A stretch of 64,000 nucleotides of DNA from an uncultured Pelagibacteraceae bacterium. GTDB taxonomy: Bacteria > Pseudomonadota > Alphaproteobacteria > Pelagibacterales > Pelagibacteraceae. Below the pieces are notes generated by a model. That model was not told the DNA's origin. It saw only the letters and a list, made by a program, of their open reading frames with translations, and ran no database searches. Below, piece after piece: positions 34,454 to 45,614 of this stretch. Where the stretch lies: positions 1-64,000 of the forward strand of contig CACIFV010000001.1 in the NCBI GenBank assembly GCA_902586025.1, given 5' to 3'. Made by a program: the position numbers and the translations under genes. How positions within the stretch are numbered: position 1 is the first letter of the stretch; each line of letters starts with the position of its first letter.

Positions 34454-35699
34454 GGATATTAGAAAAGATTTCGATAATTTTAAAAATACAATTAAAAATC
34501 GAAACGTTGATGTAGACTTTGATCAAATATTAAATCTTGATGAAGAAAATAGAAAATTAATTCAAGAAAAAGAAAAATTAGAAATGGAAAAAAAATCTAT
34601 TTCTAAATCTAAAGATGAAACCCTTTTTGAAAAATCAAAAGAAATTTCAAATAAAATAGATGATTTAAGTAAAAATCAAAAAAATGTTAAAGACCAACTT
34701 GATCAGATATTAAGTAATATTCCTAATTTATCATTGAATGATGTCCCCGTAGGTAAGGATGAAAATAGCAATAAAGAGGTTGTAAAATCTGGTGAAATTA
34801 AAGAGATGAGTTTTAAACCAAAATCTCATTATGAAATTGGTGAAAAACTGAATATGTTAGATTTTGATTTAGCAACAAAAACAACTGGATCAAGATTTGT
34901 TTTTGTTAAAGACAAATTAGCATCATTAGAAAGAGCAATTTCAAATTTTATGATTGATACACATGTTAATAATAATGGCTACACTGAAATTTCTCCACCT
35001 TTAATGGCTACAGACAACACTATGTTTGGGACTGGCCAATTGCCCAAATTTGAAAATGATCAATTCGAAATTAAATTTGATGATAAAAATGATAGAAAGT
35101 TTTTAATCCCTACTGCAGAAGTGATCTTAACTAATATGGTTAAAAATCAGATTTTGAACATAAAATCATTGCCAATGAGATTAGTTGCATCAACACCTTG
35201 TTTTAGAAAAGAAGCAGGAAGTTATGGTAAAGACACAAAGGGCATGATTAGACAACATCAATTTTATAAAGTTGAATTAGTCAGTATTGTAGAAAATAAT
35301 AAATGCATTGAAGAACTAGAGAGAATGACAAATTGTGCAACTAAAATTTTAGATGATTTACAATTACCTTACAGAAAAATTATTTTAAGCACTGGTGATA
35401 TGGGTTTTAGTGCAGAAAAAACTTATGACATTGAGGTTTGGCTTCCATCTGAAAATAAATATAGAGAAATATCAAGCTGTTCTTCATGTGGAACATTTCA
35501 GGCTAAAAGAATGAAAGCTAGATATAAAAATAATAATAACGAAAATGAATTTGTTGGTACTTTAAATGGGAGCGGACTTGCCGTTGGTAGAACTTTAATT
35601 GCGATATTAGAAAATTATCAAACTGAGGATGGTTCAATAATTATTCCTGAAAAACTAAGACCATATATGAACAATATGGAGAAAATAGGTATCAATTAA
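34440..35699 (+). CDS. serS: Seryl-tRNA synthetase
   Basis: A 419-residue class II synthetase. The N-terminal ~110 residues form the tRNA-binding coiled coil (rich in Lys and Glu). Class II motifs follow: motif 2 in STPCFRKEAGSYGKDTKG with RQHQFYKVE, and motif 3 in LNGSGLAVGRTLIAILENYQ. It charges tRNA-Ser; a tRNA-Ser(UGA) is at 51.3 kb. Confidence 0.96.
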   Translation: MHNIKDIRKDFDNFKNTIKNRNVDVDFDQILNLDEENRKLIQEKEKLEMEKKSISKSKDETLFEKSKEISNKIDDLSKNQKNVKDQLDQILSNIPNLSLNDVPVGKDENSNKEVVKSGEIKEMSFKPKSHYEIGEKLNMLDFDLATKTTGSRFVFVKDKLASLERAISNFMIDTHVNNNGYTEISPPLMATDNTMFGTGQLPKFENDQFEIKFDDKNDRKFLIPTAEVILTNMVKNQILNIKSLPMRLVASTPCFRKEAGSYGKDTKGMIRQHQFYKVELVSIVENNKCIEELERMTNCATKILDDLQLPYRKIILSTGDMGFSAEKTYDIEVWLPSENKYREISSCSSCGTFQAKRMKARYKNNNNENEFVGTLNGSGLAVGRTLIAILENYQTEDGSIIIPEKLRPYMNNMEKIGIN

Positions 35700-35702
35700 G
35701 AG

Positions 35703-35730
35703 TTGTCTTCTAAAAGTATATGGTATAAAT
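35703..35730 (+). promoter_or_regulatory. Possible sigma-70 promoter of yajC-secDF
   Basis: TTGTCT at 35703-35708 and TGGTATAAAT at 35721-35730, an extended -10 (TG-N-TATAAA), with a 15-nt spacer. It lies in the 57-nt gap before yajC, one of the few gaps in this long run. AAGGA precedes the yajC ATG. Confidence 0.4.
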
Positions 35731-35756
35731 AATCGTTAAATTTTTAAGGACTTAAC

Positions 35757-36041
35757 ATGGACGCAGGAATTGGACAATTTATACCCCTAATTTTAATATT
35801 CGTAATATTTTACTTTTTCTTAATTAGACCCCAGCAAAAGAAAGTTAAAGAACACAAGGCTATGGTTGAAGCTTTAAAGCGTGGAGATAAAGTTATTACT
35901 TCTGGCGGTATCGTTGGTACTGTAGAACGAGTTATCGATAATGAAAAAGTAGAAGTTATGATAGCTGATAATGTTAAAGTTGAAATTGTTCGAGCTACAG
36001 GAATACAAGGACTAGTTACTAAAGCTGAACCAAAAAAATAA
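35757..36041 (+). CDS. yajC: Preprotein translocase subunit YajC
   Basis: A 94-residue protein with one membrane helix (~8-25) ending YFFLIRPQQKKVKEHKAMV, the YajC hallmark, and a small beta domain with ITSGGIVGTVERV. It associates with SecDF in protein secretion. It is 12 nt before secD, the normal order. Confidence 0.95.
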   Translation: MDAGIGQFIPLILIFVIFYFFLIRPQQKKVKEHKAMVEALKRGDKVITSGGIVGTVERVIDNEKVEVMIADNVKVEIVRATGIQGLVTKAEPKK

Positions 36042-36053
36042 TAACTTCCTAAA

Positions 36054-37607
36054 GTGTTATATTTTTCTAAATTAAGAGTTTTTAGTGTTTTAATTTTTAC
36101 ACTTATTATTTCATATTTTACGATTTCCAATTTTACAAATGTTGATGATGAATTTTTCTCAAAAAATATAAAATTAGGATTAGATTTACAAGGTGGCTCT
36201 TATTTATTGTTAGAGATAGATAACGAACCAGTCATTACTCAAAGATTGCAAAGTAAAGTATTAGAGTTTAAAAAATTTTTCAAAGATAAAGATATTAAGG
36301 TTAGAAATTTTGTAATTGAGGATAAGTCAATTATATTCGATGTTGAAAATTCTAAGATTGAGGATGTTAAATCTCTTTTAGATGATGATAAAAGTGAGAT
36401 AAATCCTTATTTTCAACAATATAAATCCCATCAATTTAACTTTGAAAACATGGATACCTCATTCAAGTTAGAATTTTCTGACTATGGATTAGTATTGTTA
36501 AAAAATTCATCATTAGATCAAGCAATTGAAATTGTAAGAAGAAGAGTTGATGAAGTAGGAACTAATGAGCCAAATATTTTAAAAAGAGGTAATGATAGAA
36601 TTCTTGTTGAGTTGCCAGGATTAGACGATCCTGGTAGAATTAAATCTTTATTAGGTAAAACAGCAAACCTAACATTCCAATTTATATCCAGTAGTTCTGA
36701 AGAATCATTTGGTACAGAAAAACTTTCTTTTGAAGATGGCTCTAGCGAAGCTATTGTTAGTAAACGAATTGTTTTAAGTGGTGATAATCTTATGGATGCA
36801 AAGCCAACTATGAATAATCAAACTAATGAGACTGTTGTTTCATTTAGTTTAGATAGGGTAGGAGCAAAAAAGTTTGGTAAAGCGACTTCAAATGGTGTTG
36901 GAAAAAGGTTAGCAATTGTTTTGGATGGAAAAATTATTAGCGCTCCTGAAGTCAGAGAACCAATTATTGGAGGAAATGGACAGATATCTGGTAATTTCAC
37001 CTTTCAATCAGCAACAGATTTAGCTTTACTTTTAAGATCGGGTGCTTTGCCGGCTCCACTAAATATTATCGAAGAAAGAACTGTAGGTCCTGACCTTGGA
37101 AAAGACTCAATTAATGCAGGAATTATGTCATTGATAATAGGATTTATCTTAGTCGTTGCCTTTATGTTTTATAAATATAGATTTTTTGGCTTAATTGCTA
37201 ACTTAGCCTTAATTTCTAATTTATTTTTATTAGTCGGTATTCTAACATTATTTGAAGCAACTCTTACACTCCCTGGAATTGCAGGTATTATTTTAACAGT
37301 AGGTATGGCTGTTGATGCAAATGTTTTAATTTTTGAGAGAATTAAAGAAGAATTAAAAAATGAAAATAATTCAATTGTAGCTTTTGATTCTGGTTATACA
37401 AAATCACGAACAACAATTTTAGATGCCAATATTACAACTTTAATCGCTGCAGTAATCCTTTTTTTCATGGGTTCAGGTCCAATTAAAGGATTTTCTATAA
37501 CTCTTGGAGTTGGAATACTTACAACACTATTTTCAGTATATTTCATTGCTCGTTTGATTACTGCTTACTATGTCATCAAAAATAAACATAAGGAAAAACT
37601 TATATAA
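36054..37607 (+). CDS. secD: Protein translocase subunit SecD
   Basis: A 517-residue RND-type protein with GTG start. After the first helix comes GLDLQGGSYLLLEID, then the large P1 periplasmic domain with LDQAIEIVRRRVDEVGTNEPN and RILVELPG, then the membrane part with GMAVDANVLIFERIKEEL. It uses the proton gradient to help complete Sec export. The stop codon touches the secF start. Confidence 0.96.
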   Translation: MLYFSKLRVFSVLIFTLIISYFTISNFTNVDDEFFSKNIKLGLDLQGGSYLLLEIDNEPVITQRLQSKVLEFKKFFKDKDIKVRNFVIEDKSIIFDVENSKIEDVKSLLDDDKSEINPYFQQYKSHQFNFENMDTSFKLEFSDYGLVLLKNSSLDQAIEIVRRRVDEVGTNEPNILKRGNDRILVELPGLDDPGRIKSLLGKTANLTFQFISSSSEESFGTEKLSFEDGSSEAIVSKRIVLSGDNLMDAKPTMNNQTNETVVSFSLDRVGAKKFGKATSNGVGKRLAIVLDGKIISAPEVREPIIGGNGQISGNFTFQSATDLALLLRSGALPAPLNIIEERTVGPDLGKDSINAGIMSLIIGFILVVAFMFYKYRFFGLIANLALISNLFLLVGILTLFEATLTLPGIAGIILTVGMAVDANVLIFERIKEELKNENNSIVAFDSGYTKSRTTILDANITTLIAAVILFFMGSGPIKGFSITLGVGILTTLFSVYFIARLITAYYVIKNKHKEKLI

Positions 37608-38500
37608 TGAAAACAATCTATTTTAATAAGTTTTATAAAAGTTTTAATATACTTTCAGGTATATTAATTATTGCTTCCTTAGTTTTCTTAGTTTTTAAAG
37701 GATTGAATTTTGGTGTTGATTTTAAAGGGGGTACTTTAATAGAGCTAAGGACTGACAAATCTTCTGCTAATATCACAAAAATAAGAGATAGTTTTAATCA
37801 AATGAATCTTGGTGATGTTTCAGTGAAAAATTTTGGTAATGAAACAGATTTTGTAGTTAAATTTGAAAAACAAAATTCAAATGACCCACAATTTATAGAA
37901 GAGATAAAAACTAAGCTATCAAATTCGATAGGTAATGTTGATTTTAGAAGAGTAGAAAATGTTGGGCCAAAAGTTAGTGCAGAACTTTTGAGATCAGGTG
38001 TAATTGCGATAGCTTTATCTTTAGCAGCTATGCTTTTATATATATGGATCAGATTTGAGTGGCAATTTAGTCTTGGAGCTATTTTAGCTTTATTTCATGA
38101 CGTTATAATTACATTGGGAGTATTTTCTGTATTTTCATTAGAAATCAATCTTTCTATCGTTGCAGCTGTTTTAACAATAGTTGGATATTCAATGAATGAT
38201 ACAGTTGTAATATTTGATAGAGTTAGAGAAAATTTACGTAAATATGCAGATGTTAAAATATTTGAACTAACAAATATCTCAATAAATGAAACTTTATCAC
38301 GAACAATAATAACTTCAGTTACTACATTGTTGGCACTTTTATCTATATTTATTTTTGGTGGAGAAATATTAAAAGGATTTTCATTAGCAATGATATTAGG
38401 AGTAATTTTTGGAACTTATTCATCTATTTATATTGCAAACCCAGTGTTGGTTTCTTTAAAAGTTAGCCAAAGAACGATTGTTAAGGAAGAAAAAGAATAA
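37607..38500 (+). CDS. secF: Protein translocase subunit SecF
   Basis: A 297-residue partner of SecD. Signature segments are LNFGVDFKGGTLIE near the N-terminus and VGYSMNDTVVIFDRVRENLR in the membrane region, followed by TLSRTIITSVTTLLALL. It forms a heterodimer with SecD in the inner membrane. It ends one base before the convergent membrane-protein gene. Confidence 0.96.
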   Translation: MKTIYFNKFYKSFNILSGILIIASLVFLVFKGLNFGVDFKGGTLIELRTDKSSANITKIRDSFNQMNLGDVSVKNFGNETDFVVKFEKQNSNDPQFIEEIKTKLSNSIGNVDFRRVENVGPKVSAELLRSGVIAIALSLAAMLLYIWIRFEWQFSLGAILALFHDVIITLGVFSVFSLEINLSIVAAVLTIVGYSMNDTVVIFDRVRENLRKYADVKIFELTNISINETLSRTIITSVTTLLALLSIFIFGGEILKGFSLAMILGVIFGTYSSIYIANPVLVSLKVSQRTIVKEEKE

Positions 38501-39103
38501 TTAATAAAGATTTTGTGCCGCTACCATTGTTAATAACATTGGTAAAGATAAAAGTGTGTTTGTTCTAGAAAACAGCATTGCTGTCTTTGCTGATTTAGCT
38601 TTAACTTCAGGTTCGCACTCTACCATACCTAAAGCTCTTTTTTGATTTGGCCATATAACAAACCAAACATTGAATGCCATTATTAATCCTAACCACATTC
38701 CAATTCCTATTGCAGTATTTTTTCCGCCACCTGATCCAATTCCTAATGTCATCGCTTGATGAACGTATCCATTAAAATAGGCTAATAATAATCCTGATAT
38801 GATTGTAAATAGCGCTGCCCATCTAAACCAAAATAATGCTGCAGGAGCTATAACTTTGCCTATTGCTGGTTTTTGTTCGTCTGGAATTTTAGCCATGTTG
38901 GGAATTTGAACAAAATTGAAATACCACAGTAAACCAATCCACATAATACTTACAGTTACATGTACGTATCTTAATAACCAGCTCCAAAATAAAACATCAA
39001 AATCAAATCCACCATTACCTATGTAAAGACCAAAGAATAGTAATATTGCAATAGCTAATGATAAATGAACAGTTTTTGATAATGATTGTAATATCGAAGT
39101 CAT
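38501..39103 (-). CDS. Urate hydroxylase PuuD-like membrane protein (truncated relative)
   Basis: A 200-residue integral membrane protein matching the N-terminal membrane domain of PuuD/urate oxidase (DUF989): WLLRYVHVTVSIMWIGLLWYFNFVQIPNM, read here as RYVHVTVSIMWIGLLWYFN and VQIPNM, and WPNQKRALGMVE are typical. Conserved His in the first helices may bind haem. Full PuuD has eight helices plus a cytochrome c domain; this protein has about five helices and no CxxCH. No purine genes are nearby, so a urate role is doubtful. Confidence 0.75.
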   Translation of the reverse strand: MTSILQSLSKTVHLSLAIAILLFFGLYIGNGGFDFDVLFWSWLLRYVHVTVSIMWIGLLWYFNFVQIPNMAKIPDEQKPAIGKVIAPAALFWFRWAALFTIISGLLLAYFNGYVHQAMTLGIGSGGGKNTAIGIGMWLGLIMAFNVWFVIWPNQKRALGMVECEPEVKAKSAKTAMLFSRTNTLLSLPMLLTMVAAQNLY

Positions 39104-39138
39104 CTATAAGATGATTTTATATTATTTTTCTATAAAGA

Positions 39139-42015
39139 TTAAGCGGTTTTTTTAAATTTTGTATCTAATAAAGGCTTTAAAAATTTACCTGTATAGCTAT
39201 CCTTCACCTTTGCAACTTCCTCGGGTTTGCCTTCAGCAATAATATTTCCACCTTTAACACCGCCCTCGGGTCCCATATCTACAATATAATCGGCAGTTTT
39301 AATAACATCTAAATTATGCTCAATAACTACAACTGAATTACCCGTTGCAACAAATGTGTGTAAAATTTCCAAAAGTTTTTTTATATCATGTTGATGCAAT
39401 CCAGTAGTTGGTTCATCTAATATATACATTGTTCTTCCTGTAGATCTTTTAGATAATTCTTTAGCGAGCTTTATACGCTGAGCCTCTCCACCAGAAAGAG
39501 TTGTAGCTTGCTGACCAATTTTTATGTAGCCAAGACCCACTTTCTTTAACGTTAGGAGTTTAGTTTTGATGTTTGAAATATTTTCAAAATACTCACATCC
39601 TTCATCAACAGTCATATTTAAAACATCTGCAATACTCTTATCTTTGAATTTAATCTCTAATGTTTCTCTGTTGTATCTAGTACCTTTGCATTCATCGCAT
39701 GTTATGTAAACATCAGGAAGAAAGTGCATTTCGTAAGTAATTACACCATCTCCTTCACATGCTTCACATCTTCCACCCTTTACATTGAAGGAAAATCTTC
39801 CAGGTTTATAGCCTCTACTTTTTGCTTCAGGTAAATTGGTAAACCAGTCTCTTATAGGACCAAAAGCTCCAGTATATGTAGCAGGATTTGATCTAGGAGT
39901 TCTACCAATAGGTGATTGATCTATATCTATAACTTTATCAATTAATTCTATTCCTTTAAATCCTCTAAATGGCTGAGGAATTTTTCTAGATTTATTATTA
40001 TTCAAAGTAAGATTTAATGCATTGTATAAAGTTTGAAGTATCAAAGTAGATTTACCACTTCCAGATACACCAGTAACACAAGTGAAACTACCTAAAGGTA
40101 TTTTTAAATTTACATTATTTAAATTATTTCCTGATGCACCATTGATTTCTAAAAATCTACCATTTTTTGCAAGTCTTCTATTTTTTGGAATAGGTATGAA
40201 ACTCTTATTTGATAAATATCTTCCAGTAATACTTTTATCATTTTTTAAAATTTGCTCATATGTACCTTCAGCAACAATTTCTCCACCTTTATTTCCAGCT
40301 TCAGGTCCTAAATCTATTATATGATCTGCATTCTCCATTGTTTCTGTATCGTGCTCAACAACAATAACAGTATTACCTAAGTCTCTTAATCTTTTTAATG
40401 CATCTATAAGTTTAACATTATCTTTTTGATGTAAACCAATTGATGGTTCATCTAAAACGTATAGAACTCCAGTTAAACCTGATCCTATTTGTGAGGCTAG
40501 TCTAATCCTTTGTGCTTCACCTCCAGATAATGTTCCAGACTCTCTAGATAAAGTTAAATAATCAAGACCAACATTTAAAAGAAAATCTAAACGTTCATTA
40601 ATTTCTTTTAATATATGTTGAGCAATTTTAATTTGTCTTTTGTCTAATTTAACTTCTAAAGATCTAAACCATTCCTTAGCATCAAAAATTGATTTTTCTG
40701 TAACTTGGCTTATGTTTAATTCATTTATTTTAACACATAGAGCTTCATCTTTTAATCGATAACCATTGCATCTTTCACATTTTGTATCTGATTGATATTG
40801 AGCAATTTCTTCTCTTTTCCAATCGCTATCTGTTTCTAAATATCTTCTCTCTAGATTATTGACAACACCTTCAAAGGTTTTTTTATGCGAATACTTCTCA
40901 TAGCCATCGTCATAAGTAAATTTAATTTCTTCATCATCAGATCCATACAAAATTACATCCTTAATTTTTTTTGGTAGTTTTGACCATTTATCATCTAATG
41001 AAAAACCATAATGTTTAGATAAAGATGCCAATGTTTGGGCGTAATACATTGATGTAGATTTTGCCCAAGGTTCAATAGCACCATCTGCGATAGATTTTTT
41101 TTCATTTGGAACAACTAAATTTGGATCAACATTTAATTTCATCCCAATACCTTCACATTCTTCACAAGCTCCATACGGACTGTTGAATGAGAAAAGTCTT
41201 GGTTCAATCTCTTCAATAGTAAAACCACTTTCAGGACAAGCAAATTTGGTTGAGAAAATTAATTTTTCAATTTTTCTGTATTTTTTTGGAAGTGTTTCAT
41301 TTTCATATTCAACAAAAAGCAAACCATTTGCTAAATTAACAGCTGTTTCAACACTTTCGGCTAATCTGTTTCCTAATGAGGAATTTATTACAATTCTATC
41401 AACTAAAATTGAAATATCGTGTTTAAGTTTTTTATTTAATTCTGGAACACTCTCAATATCATATAATTGATCATCAACTTTAATTTTTCTAAATCCTCTT
41501 TTTTTGTATCCTAATATATCTTTTTTGTATTCACCCTTACGTCCTCGCACGACTGGAGCATATAAATATATTGTAGATTTTTTTGGTAATTCTTTAATCT
41601 TATCAACAATTTGACTAATAGTTTGTGAAGTAATTGGTTTACCAGTGAATGGAGAGTAGGGTATTCCAGCTCTTGCATAAAGTACTCTCATGTAATCGTA
41701 TATTTCGGTTACAGTTGCAACTGTTGATCTTGGATTTTTAGAAGTATTTTTTTGTTCTATTGAAATTGCTGGACTCAAACCTTCGATTAAATCTACATTT
41801 GGTTTTTTCATTTTATCTAAAAACTGTCTTGCATATGCAGATAAACTTTCAACATATCGTCTTTGACCTTCTGCATAGACAGTATCAAATGCTAATGATG
41901 ATTTTCCCGATCCAGATAGACCTGTTATTACAACAAATTTGTCTTTAGGAATCTCTAGTGAAATATTCTTTAAATTGTGCTCTTTTGCGCCCTTAATAAG
42001 TATCTTTTTAAGCAT
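39139..42015 (-). CDS. uvrA: Excinuclease ABC subunit A
   Basis: A 958-residue UvrA with two ABC ATPase halves. First Walker [13 protein letters not shown] (~33-44), second [10 protein letters not shown] (~645); two LSGGEAQRI(R/K)LA signatures. Zinc motifs include CPESG...CEECEGIG and CEACEGDG...CDECKGTR. It finds DNA damage in nucleotide excision repair. It diverges from ssb; the 80-nt gap contains a palindrome. Confidence 0.97.
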   Translation of the reverse strand: MLKKILIKGAKEHNLKNISLEIPKDKFVVITGLSGSGKSSLAFDTVYAEGQRRYVESLSAYARQFLDKMKKPNVDLIEGLSPAISIEQKNTSKNPRSTVATVTEIYDYMRVLYARAGIPYSPFTGKPITSQTISQIVDKIKELPKKSTIYLYAPVVRGRKGEYKKDILGYKKRGFRKIKVDDQLYDIESVPELNKKLKHDISILVDRIVINSSLGNRLAESVETAVNLANGLLFVEYENETLPKKYRKIEKLIFSTKFACPESGFTIEEIEPRLFSFNSPYGACEECEGIGMKLNVDPNLVVPNEKKSIADGAIEPWAKSTSMYYAQTLASLSKHYGFSLDDKWSKLPKKIKDVILYGSDDEEIKFTYDDGYEKYSHKKTFEGVVNNLERRYLETDSDWKREEIAQYQSDTKCERCNGYRLKDEALCVKINELNISQVTEKSIFDAKEWFRSLEVKLDKRQIKIAQHILKEINERLDFLLNVGLDYLTLSRESGTLSGGEAQRIRLASQIGSGLTGVLYVLDEPSIGLHQKDNVKLIDALKRLRDLGNTVIVVEHDTETMENADHIIDLGPEAGNKGGEIVAEGTYEQILKNDKSITGRYLSNKSFIPIPKNRRLAKNGRFLEINGASGNNLNNVNLKIPLGSFTCVTGVSGSGKSTLILQTLYNALNLTLNNNKSRKIPQPFRGFKGIELIDKVIDIDQSPIGRTPRSNPATYTGAFGPIRDWFTNLPEAKSRGYKPGRFSFNVKGGRCEACEGDGVITYEMHFLPDVYITCDECKGTRYNRETLEIKFKDKSIADVLNMTVDEGCEYFENISNIKTKLLTLKKVGLGYIKIGQQATTLSGGEAQRIKLAKELSKRSTGRTMYILDEPTTGLHQHDIKKLLEILHTFVATGNSVVVIEHNLDVIKTADYIVDMGPEGGVKGGNIIAEGKPEEVAKVKDSYTGKFLKPLLDTKFKKTA

Positions 42016-42060
42016 AATTTTAGTTGCTTTAGATTAATAAAATTAATATTCAAGCCTATT

Positions 42061-42078
42061 AATGTTATAAATAACATT
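42061..42078. promoter_or_regulatory. Palindrome between uvrA and ssb
   Basis: Arms AATGTTAT (42061-42068) and ATAACATT (42071-42078) are a perfect 8-bp inverted repeat around AA. The half-site TGTTAT is also that of the Zur-like operator at 21456, but the spacer is one base shorter. It lies in the divergent promoter of two DNA-repair genes, so it could be a LexA-like or Zur-like operator, or chance in AT-rich DNA. Confidence 0.45.
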
Positions 42079-42095
42079 TCAAATATATAAATATT

Positions 42096-42542
42096 ATGGC
42101 AGGAAGCTTAAATAAAGTACTTTTAATCGGTCGATTAGGCGCAGATCCAGAAGTTAAACAAATGGTTAACGGTAAAAGTGTAGCAAGATTAAGCCTGGCT
42201 ACTAGTCAATCATGGAAAGATAAAAATACCGGTGAAAAAAAGGAAAAAACTGAATGGCATAGAGTAGTTGTTTTCAATGAAGGACTAGTAAATGTAGTTC
42301 AACAATATTTAAAAAAAGGAGCACAAGTATACGTTGAAGGACAACTGACTACTAGAAAATGGAAAGATGAACAATCAGGTCAAGATAAATATTCTACAGA
42401 AATCTTAATTCAAGGATATAATTCATCATTAACAATGTTAGGCGGGGGAAATCAAAATTCAATTCCATCTCAAGATAACAAACAAAGTTTTGATGATAGT
42501 TCTATGGCTCAAAACGAGTTAGACGATGATATCCCTTTCTAA
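42096..42542 (+). CDS. ssb: Single-stranded DNA-binding protein
   Basis: A 148-residue SSB. The OB-fold N-terminal part starts [20 protein letters not shown] and includes EWHRVVVF and [11 protein letters not shown]; a short flexible linker leads to the acidic tip DDDIPF that docks partner proteins. It protects single-stranded DNA. It is 4 nt before gyrA and diverges from uvrA, a conserved alphaproteobacterial order. Confidence 0.97.
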   Translation: MAGSLNKVLLIGRLGADPEVKQMVNGKSVARLSLATSQSWKDKNTGEKKEKTEWHRVVVFNEGLVNVVQQYLKKGAQVYVEGQLTTRKWKDEQSGQDKYSTEILIQGYNSSLTMLGGGNQNSIPSQDNKQSFDDSSMAQNELDDDIPF

Positions 42543-42546
42543 ATAA

Positions 42547-45120
42547 ATGCAAAAAAACGAAGTAACTAGAGATTTAAATATCAAACCAATTTCAATGTAT
42601 GATGAAATGAGTTCATCATATTTATCTTACGCCATGAGCGTAATAATTAGTAGGGCATTACCTGACATAAGAGATGGACTTAAACCTGTTCATAGAAGAA
42701 TTTTATTTGCGATGCACAAAGGTGGTTTTGATTGGACAAAACAATTTAGAAAGTCTGCAAGAATTGTTGGAGACGTAATTGGTAAATACCATCCGCATGG
42801 TGATCAAGCTGTATATGATGCTTTAGTAAGAATGGTTCAAGATTTTTCAATGAGTGTTCCATTAATTGATGGTCAGGGCAATTTTGGTTCAATAGATGGA
42901 GATCCACCTGCAGCAATGAGGTATACAGAAACCAAACTTGCAAAAATTTCTCAATTTTTGATTGATGATATAGAAAAAAATACTGTTTCATTTAAAAGTA
43001 ACTACGATGAAACTGAGCAAGAACCCACAGTACTACCAGCTCAATATCCTAATCTTTTAGTAAATGGAGCCGGAGGTATCGCTGTTGGTATGGCTACTAG
43101 TATACCACCACATAATCTTGGTGAAATTATTGATGGAACTTTAGCGCTTATAAAAAATAAGGATATTAAAGTTAAAGAGTTAATGAAGCATATTCCTGGC
43201 CCTGATTTTCCAACAGGAGGAGTTATTATTGGTAAAGATATTATTCGAGAAGGATACAAAACAGGCAGAGGCTCTTTTAAAATTAGAGGTGAAATAAATG
43301 TAGAAAATCTTAAAAATGGTAAAGATAGATTAGTAATTACTTCAATACCTTATCAAGTAAACAAATCTAACTTAAATGAAAAAATTGCAGAATTAGTTAG
43401 AGACAAAAAAATAGAAGGTATAAGCGATATAAGAGATGAATCCAATAGAGAAGGTATAAGAGTTGCCATTGATTTAAGAAGAAGCGTTGAGCCCGAGACA
43501 ATAAAAAGACAACTTTATAAATATACATCCATTGAAACTTCATTCGGTTTTAATTCATTAGCGATTGTTGATAACAAACCCAAAACATGTTCATTAAAAG
43601 ATTTTTTAGAAAACTTTTTAAAATTTAGAGAAGATGTTGTTATTAAAAAAACCAAATATGATTTAAAAAAAGCTGAAGACCGTGTTCATGTTTTACTCGG
43701 TTTATCGGTTAGTGTAGAAAACATTGATAAAGTAATAAAAATTATTAGATCTTCAAAAAATCCGGAAGAAGCAAAAAATACTCTTATAAAAACTAAATGG
43801 AAAATAACAAAATCTGCAAAATTAATTAAATTAGTTGACAGTAAAAATTATAAAGGATCATACAATTTATCTGAAACTCAAGTCACATCAATACTAGACC
43901 TTAGATTACAAAAATTAACAGCTCTTGGAATTAACGAAATTGAAGAAGAAATAAAAAAATTATCTGAATTAATTACAAAGTATAAAAAAATAATAAATTC
44001 TAAAAGTGAACTATTGAAAGTAATTAGTAATGAGTTATCTCAAATTAAAGAGAAATTTTCATCTCCGAGAAGAACACAGATTATAGATGCTGTTTTAAAC
44101 TATAATATAGAAGAAACTATTCAAAAAGAGTCTGTAATAATTACAATTACTTTACAAGGATACATTAAAAGAGGTGCTTTAAGTAATGTTAAACAGCAAA
44201 AAAGAGGTGGTAAAGGCAAAACTGGAATTAAGACAAGGGAAGAAGATTCTGTAGTACAAACATTATCGGTAAACACTCACACATCTGTACTATTTTTCTC
44301 TACAGAAGGATTAGCATACAAAGTTAAAGCTTGGAAAATTCCTGAAGGATCAGCCGCGTCAAAAGGTAAGTCTTTATTTAATATTCTTCCTCTAAAAAAT
44401 CATCAATCAATTAGTTCAATTATGCCATTTCCAGATAGTGATGTTGATACAAAAGACATGCATATCATTTTTGCAACAAGTGAAGGAAAAATTAGAAAGA
44501 ATAATCTTGAAGATTTTACCTCAATTAATGCTTCAGGTAAAATTGCAATGAAACTTGACGGTAATGATAAAATTATTGGTGTTAAAATTTGTAGAGACGA
44601 TCAGGATATAATTTTAAGTACTAAATTAGGAAAATGTATAAGGTTTGAGTCTAAAAAACTTAGAGTTTTCAAAGGTAGATCATCAAAAGGTATAAGAGGT
44701 ATCAATTTAGCAGAAAATGATACTATTGTATCTCTGTCTATTATTGATCATGATTCAAATAAGAAAGCAAAAAATAAAGACCAAAAATCAGAAATTAAAG
44801 CTAAAGAAAAATTCATATTATCAATCACAGAAAATGGTTACGGTAAGAGAACATCTCATTATGATTATAGAGTTACAAATAGAGGGGGAAAGGGAATTAT
44901 TGGTATTGTAAATTCACAAAGAAACGGGAATGTTTCTTCATCCTTTCCTGTTTTTGAAGGAGATCAAATATTAATTTCAACAAATAAAGGTAGAGTAATA
45001 AGAACAGCTGTTAAAGAAATAAGAATAGCTGGTCGTAATACCCAAGGTGTTAGAATAATTAAACTGACTGGTGATGAAAAAGTAGTTTCTGCTATTAAAT
45101 TAGATGATAATCTTATTTAA
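42547..45120 (+). CDS. gyrA: DNA gyrase subunit A
   Basis: An 857-residue type II topoisomerase A subunit. The catalytic Tyr126 is in AAMRYTET, and the quinolone-determining region is [19 protein letters not shown] (~78-96). A GyrA box QQKRGGKG in the C-terminal pinwheel domain marks gyrase rather than topoisomerase IV. At the position of E. coli Ser83 there is Gln87. Stop and coaD start overlap by one base. Confidence 0.96.
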   Translation: MQKNEVTRDLNIKPISMYDEMSSSYLSYAMSVIISRALPDIRDGLKPVHRRILFAMHKGGFDWTKQFRKSARIVGDVIGKYHPHGDQAVYDALVRMVQDFSMSVPLIDGQGNFGSIDGDPPAAMRYTETKLAKISQFLIDDIEKNTVSFKSNYDETEQEPTVLPAQYPNLLVNGAGGIAVGMATSIPPHNLGEIIDGTLALIKNKDIKVKELMKHIPGPDFPTGGVIIGKDIIREGYKTGRGSFKIRGEINVENLKNGKDRLVITSIPYQVNKSNLNEKIAELVRDKKIEGISDIRDESNREGIRVAIDLRRSVEPETIKRQLYKYTSIETSFGFNSLAIVDNKPKTCSLKDFLENFLKFREDVVIKKTKYDLKKAEDRVHVLLGLSVSVENIDKVIKIIRSSKNPEEAKNTLIKTKWKITKSAKLIKLVDSKNYKGSYNLSETQVTSILDLRLQKLTALGINEIEEEIKKLSELITKYKKIINSKSELLKVISNELSQIKEKFSSPRRTQIIDAVLNYNIEETIQKESVIITITLQGYIKRGALSNVKQQKRGGKGKTGIKTREEDSVVQTLSVNTHTSVLFFSTEGLAYKVKAWKIPEGSAASKGKSLFNILPLKNHQSISSIMPFPDSDVDTKDMHIIFATSEGKIRKNNLEDFTSINASGKIAMKLDGNDKIIGVKICRDDQDIILSTKLGKCIRFESKKLRVFKGRSSKGIRGINLAENDTIVSLSIIDHDSNKKAKNKDQKSEIKAKEKFILSITENGYGKRTSHYDYRVTNRGGKGIIGIVNSQRNGNVSSSFPVFEGDQILISTNKGRVIRTAVKEIRIAGRNTQGVRIIKLTGDEKVVSAIKLDDNLI

Positions 45121-45614
45121 TGAAAAATATAGCTATCTATCCAGGAACTTTTGATCCAATTACTTTTGGCCATATAGATGTCATTAAAAAATCACTTAAG
45201 ATAGTAGATAAAGTAATTGTAGGTATTTCAGATGGAAATCAGAAAAACTTCCTATTTTCATTAGATGAAAGAATAGAAATTGTTAAAAGAGCTCTTTATA
45301 AAGATCTAAAATTTAAAAAGAATAAGGTTGATATTATAAAATTTAATACTTTGACAACAGATCTTTGTAAAAAGTATAAATCAAATATAATCTTAAGAGG
45401 CTTAAGAGCAGTTTCTGATTTTGAGTACGAATTCCAACTTGCTGGAATGAATAGAAAACTTAATAATCAAGTTGAGACAATTTTTTTAATGTCAGATGTT
45501 GAAAATCAAATAATATCATCTAGGTTCGTTAAAGAAATCGCTCAACATAATGGTGATTTGAAAAAATTTACGACCAAAAGTACAATTAAATCATTGAAAG
45601 AGGTTTATGAATAA
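45120..45614 (+). CDS. coaD: Phosphopantetheine adenylyltransferase CoaD
   Basis: A 164-residue nucleotidyltransferase. The YPGTFDPITFGHID start contains the TxGH motif at 15-18, RGLRAVSDFEYEFQLAGMN is the pantetheine-binding segment, and ISSRFVKEIAQ is near the end. It makes dephospho-CoA. It overlaps the cyclophilin gene by 8 nt. Confidence 0.95.
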   Translation: MKNIAIYPGTFDPITFGHIDVIKKSLKIVDKVIVGISDGNQKNFLFSLDERIEIVKRALYKDLKFKKNKVDIIKFNTLTTDLCKKYKSNIILRGLRAVSDFEYEFQLAGMNRKLNNQVETIFLMSDVENQIISSRFVKEIAQHNGDLKKFTTKSTIKSLKEVYE

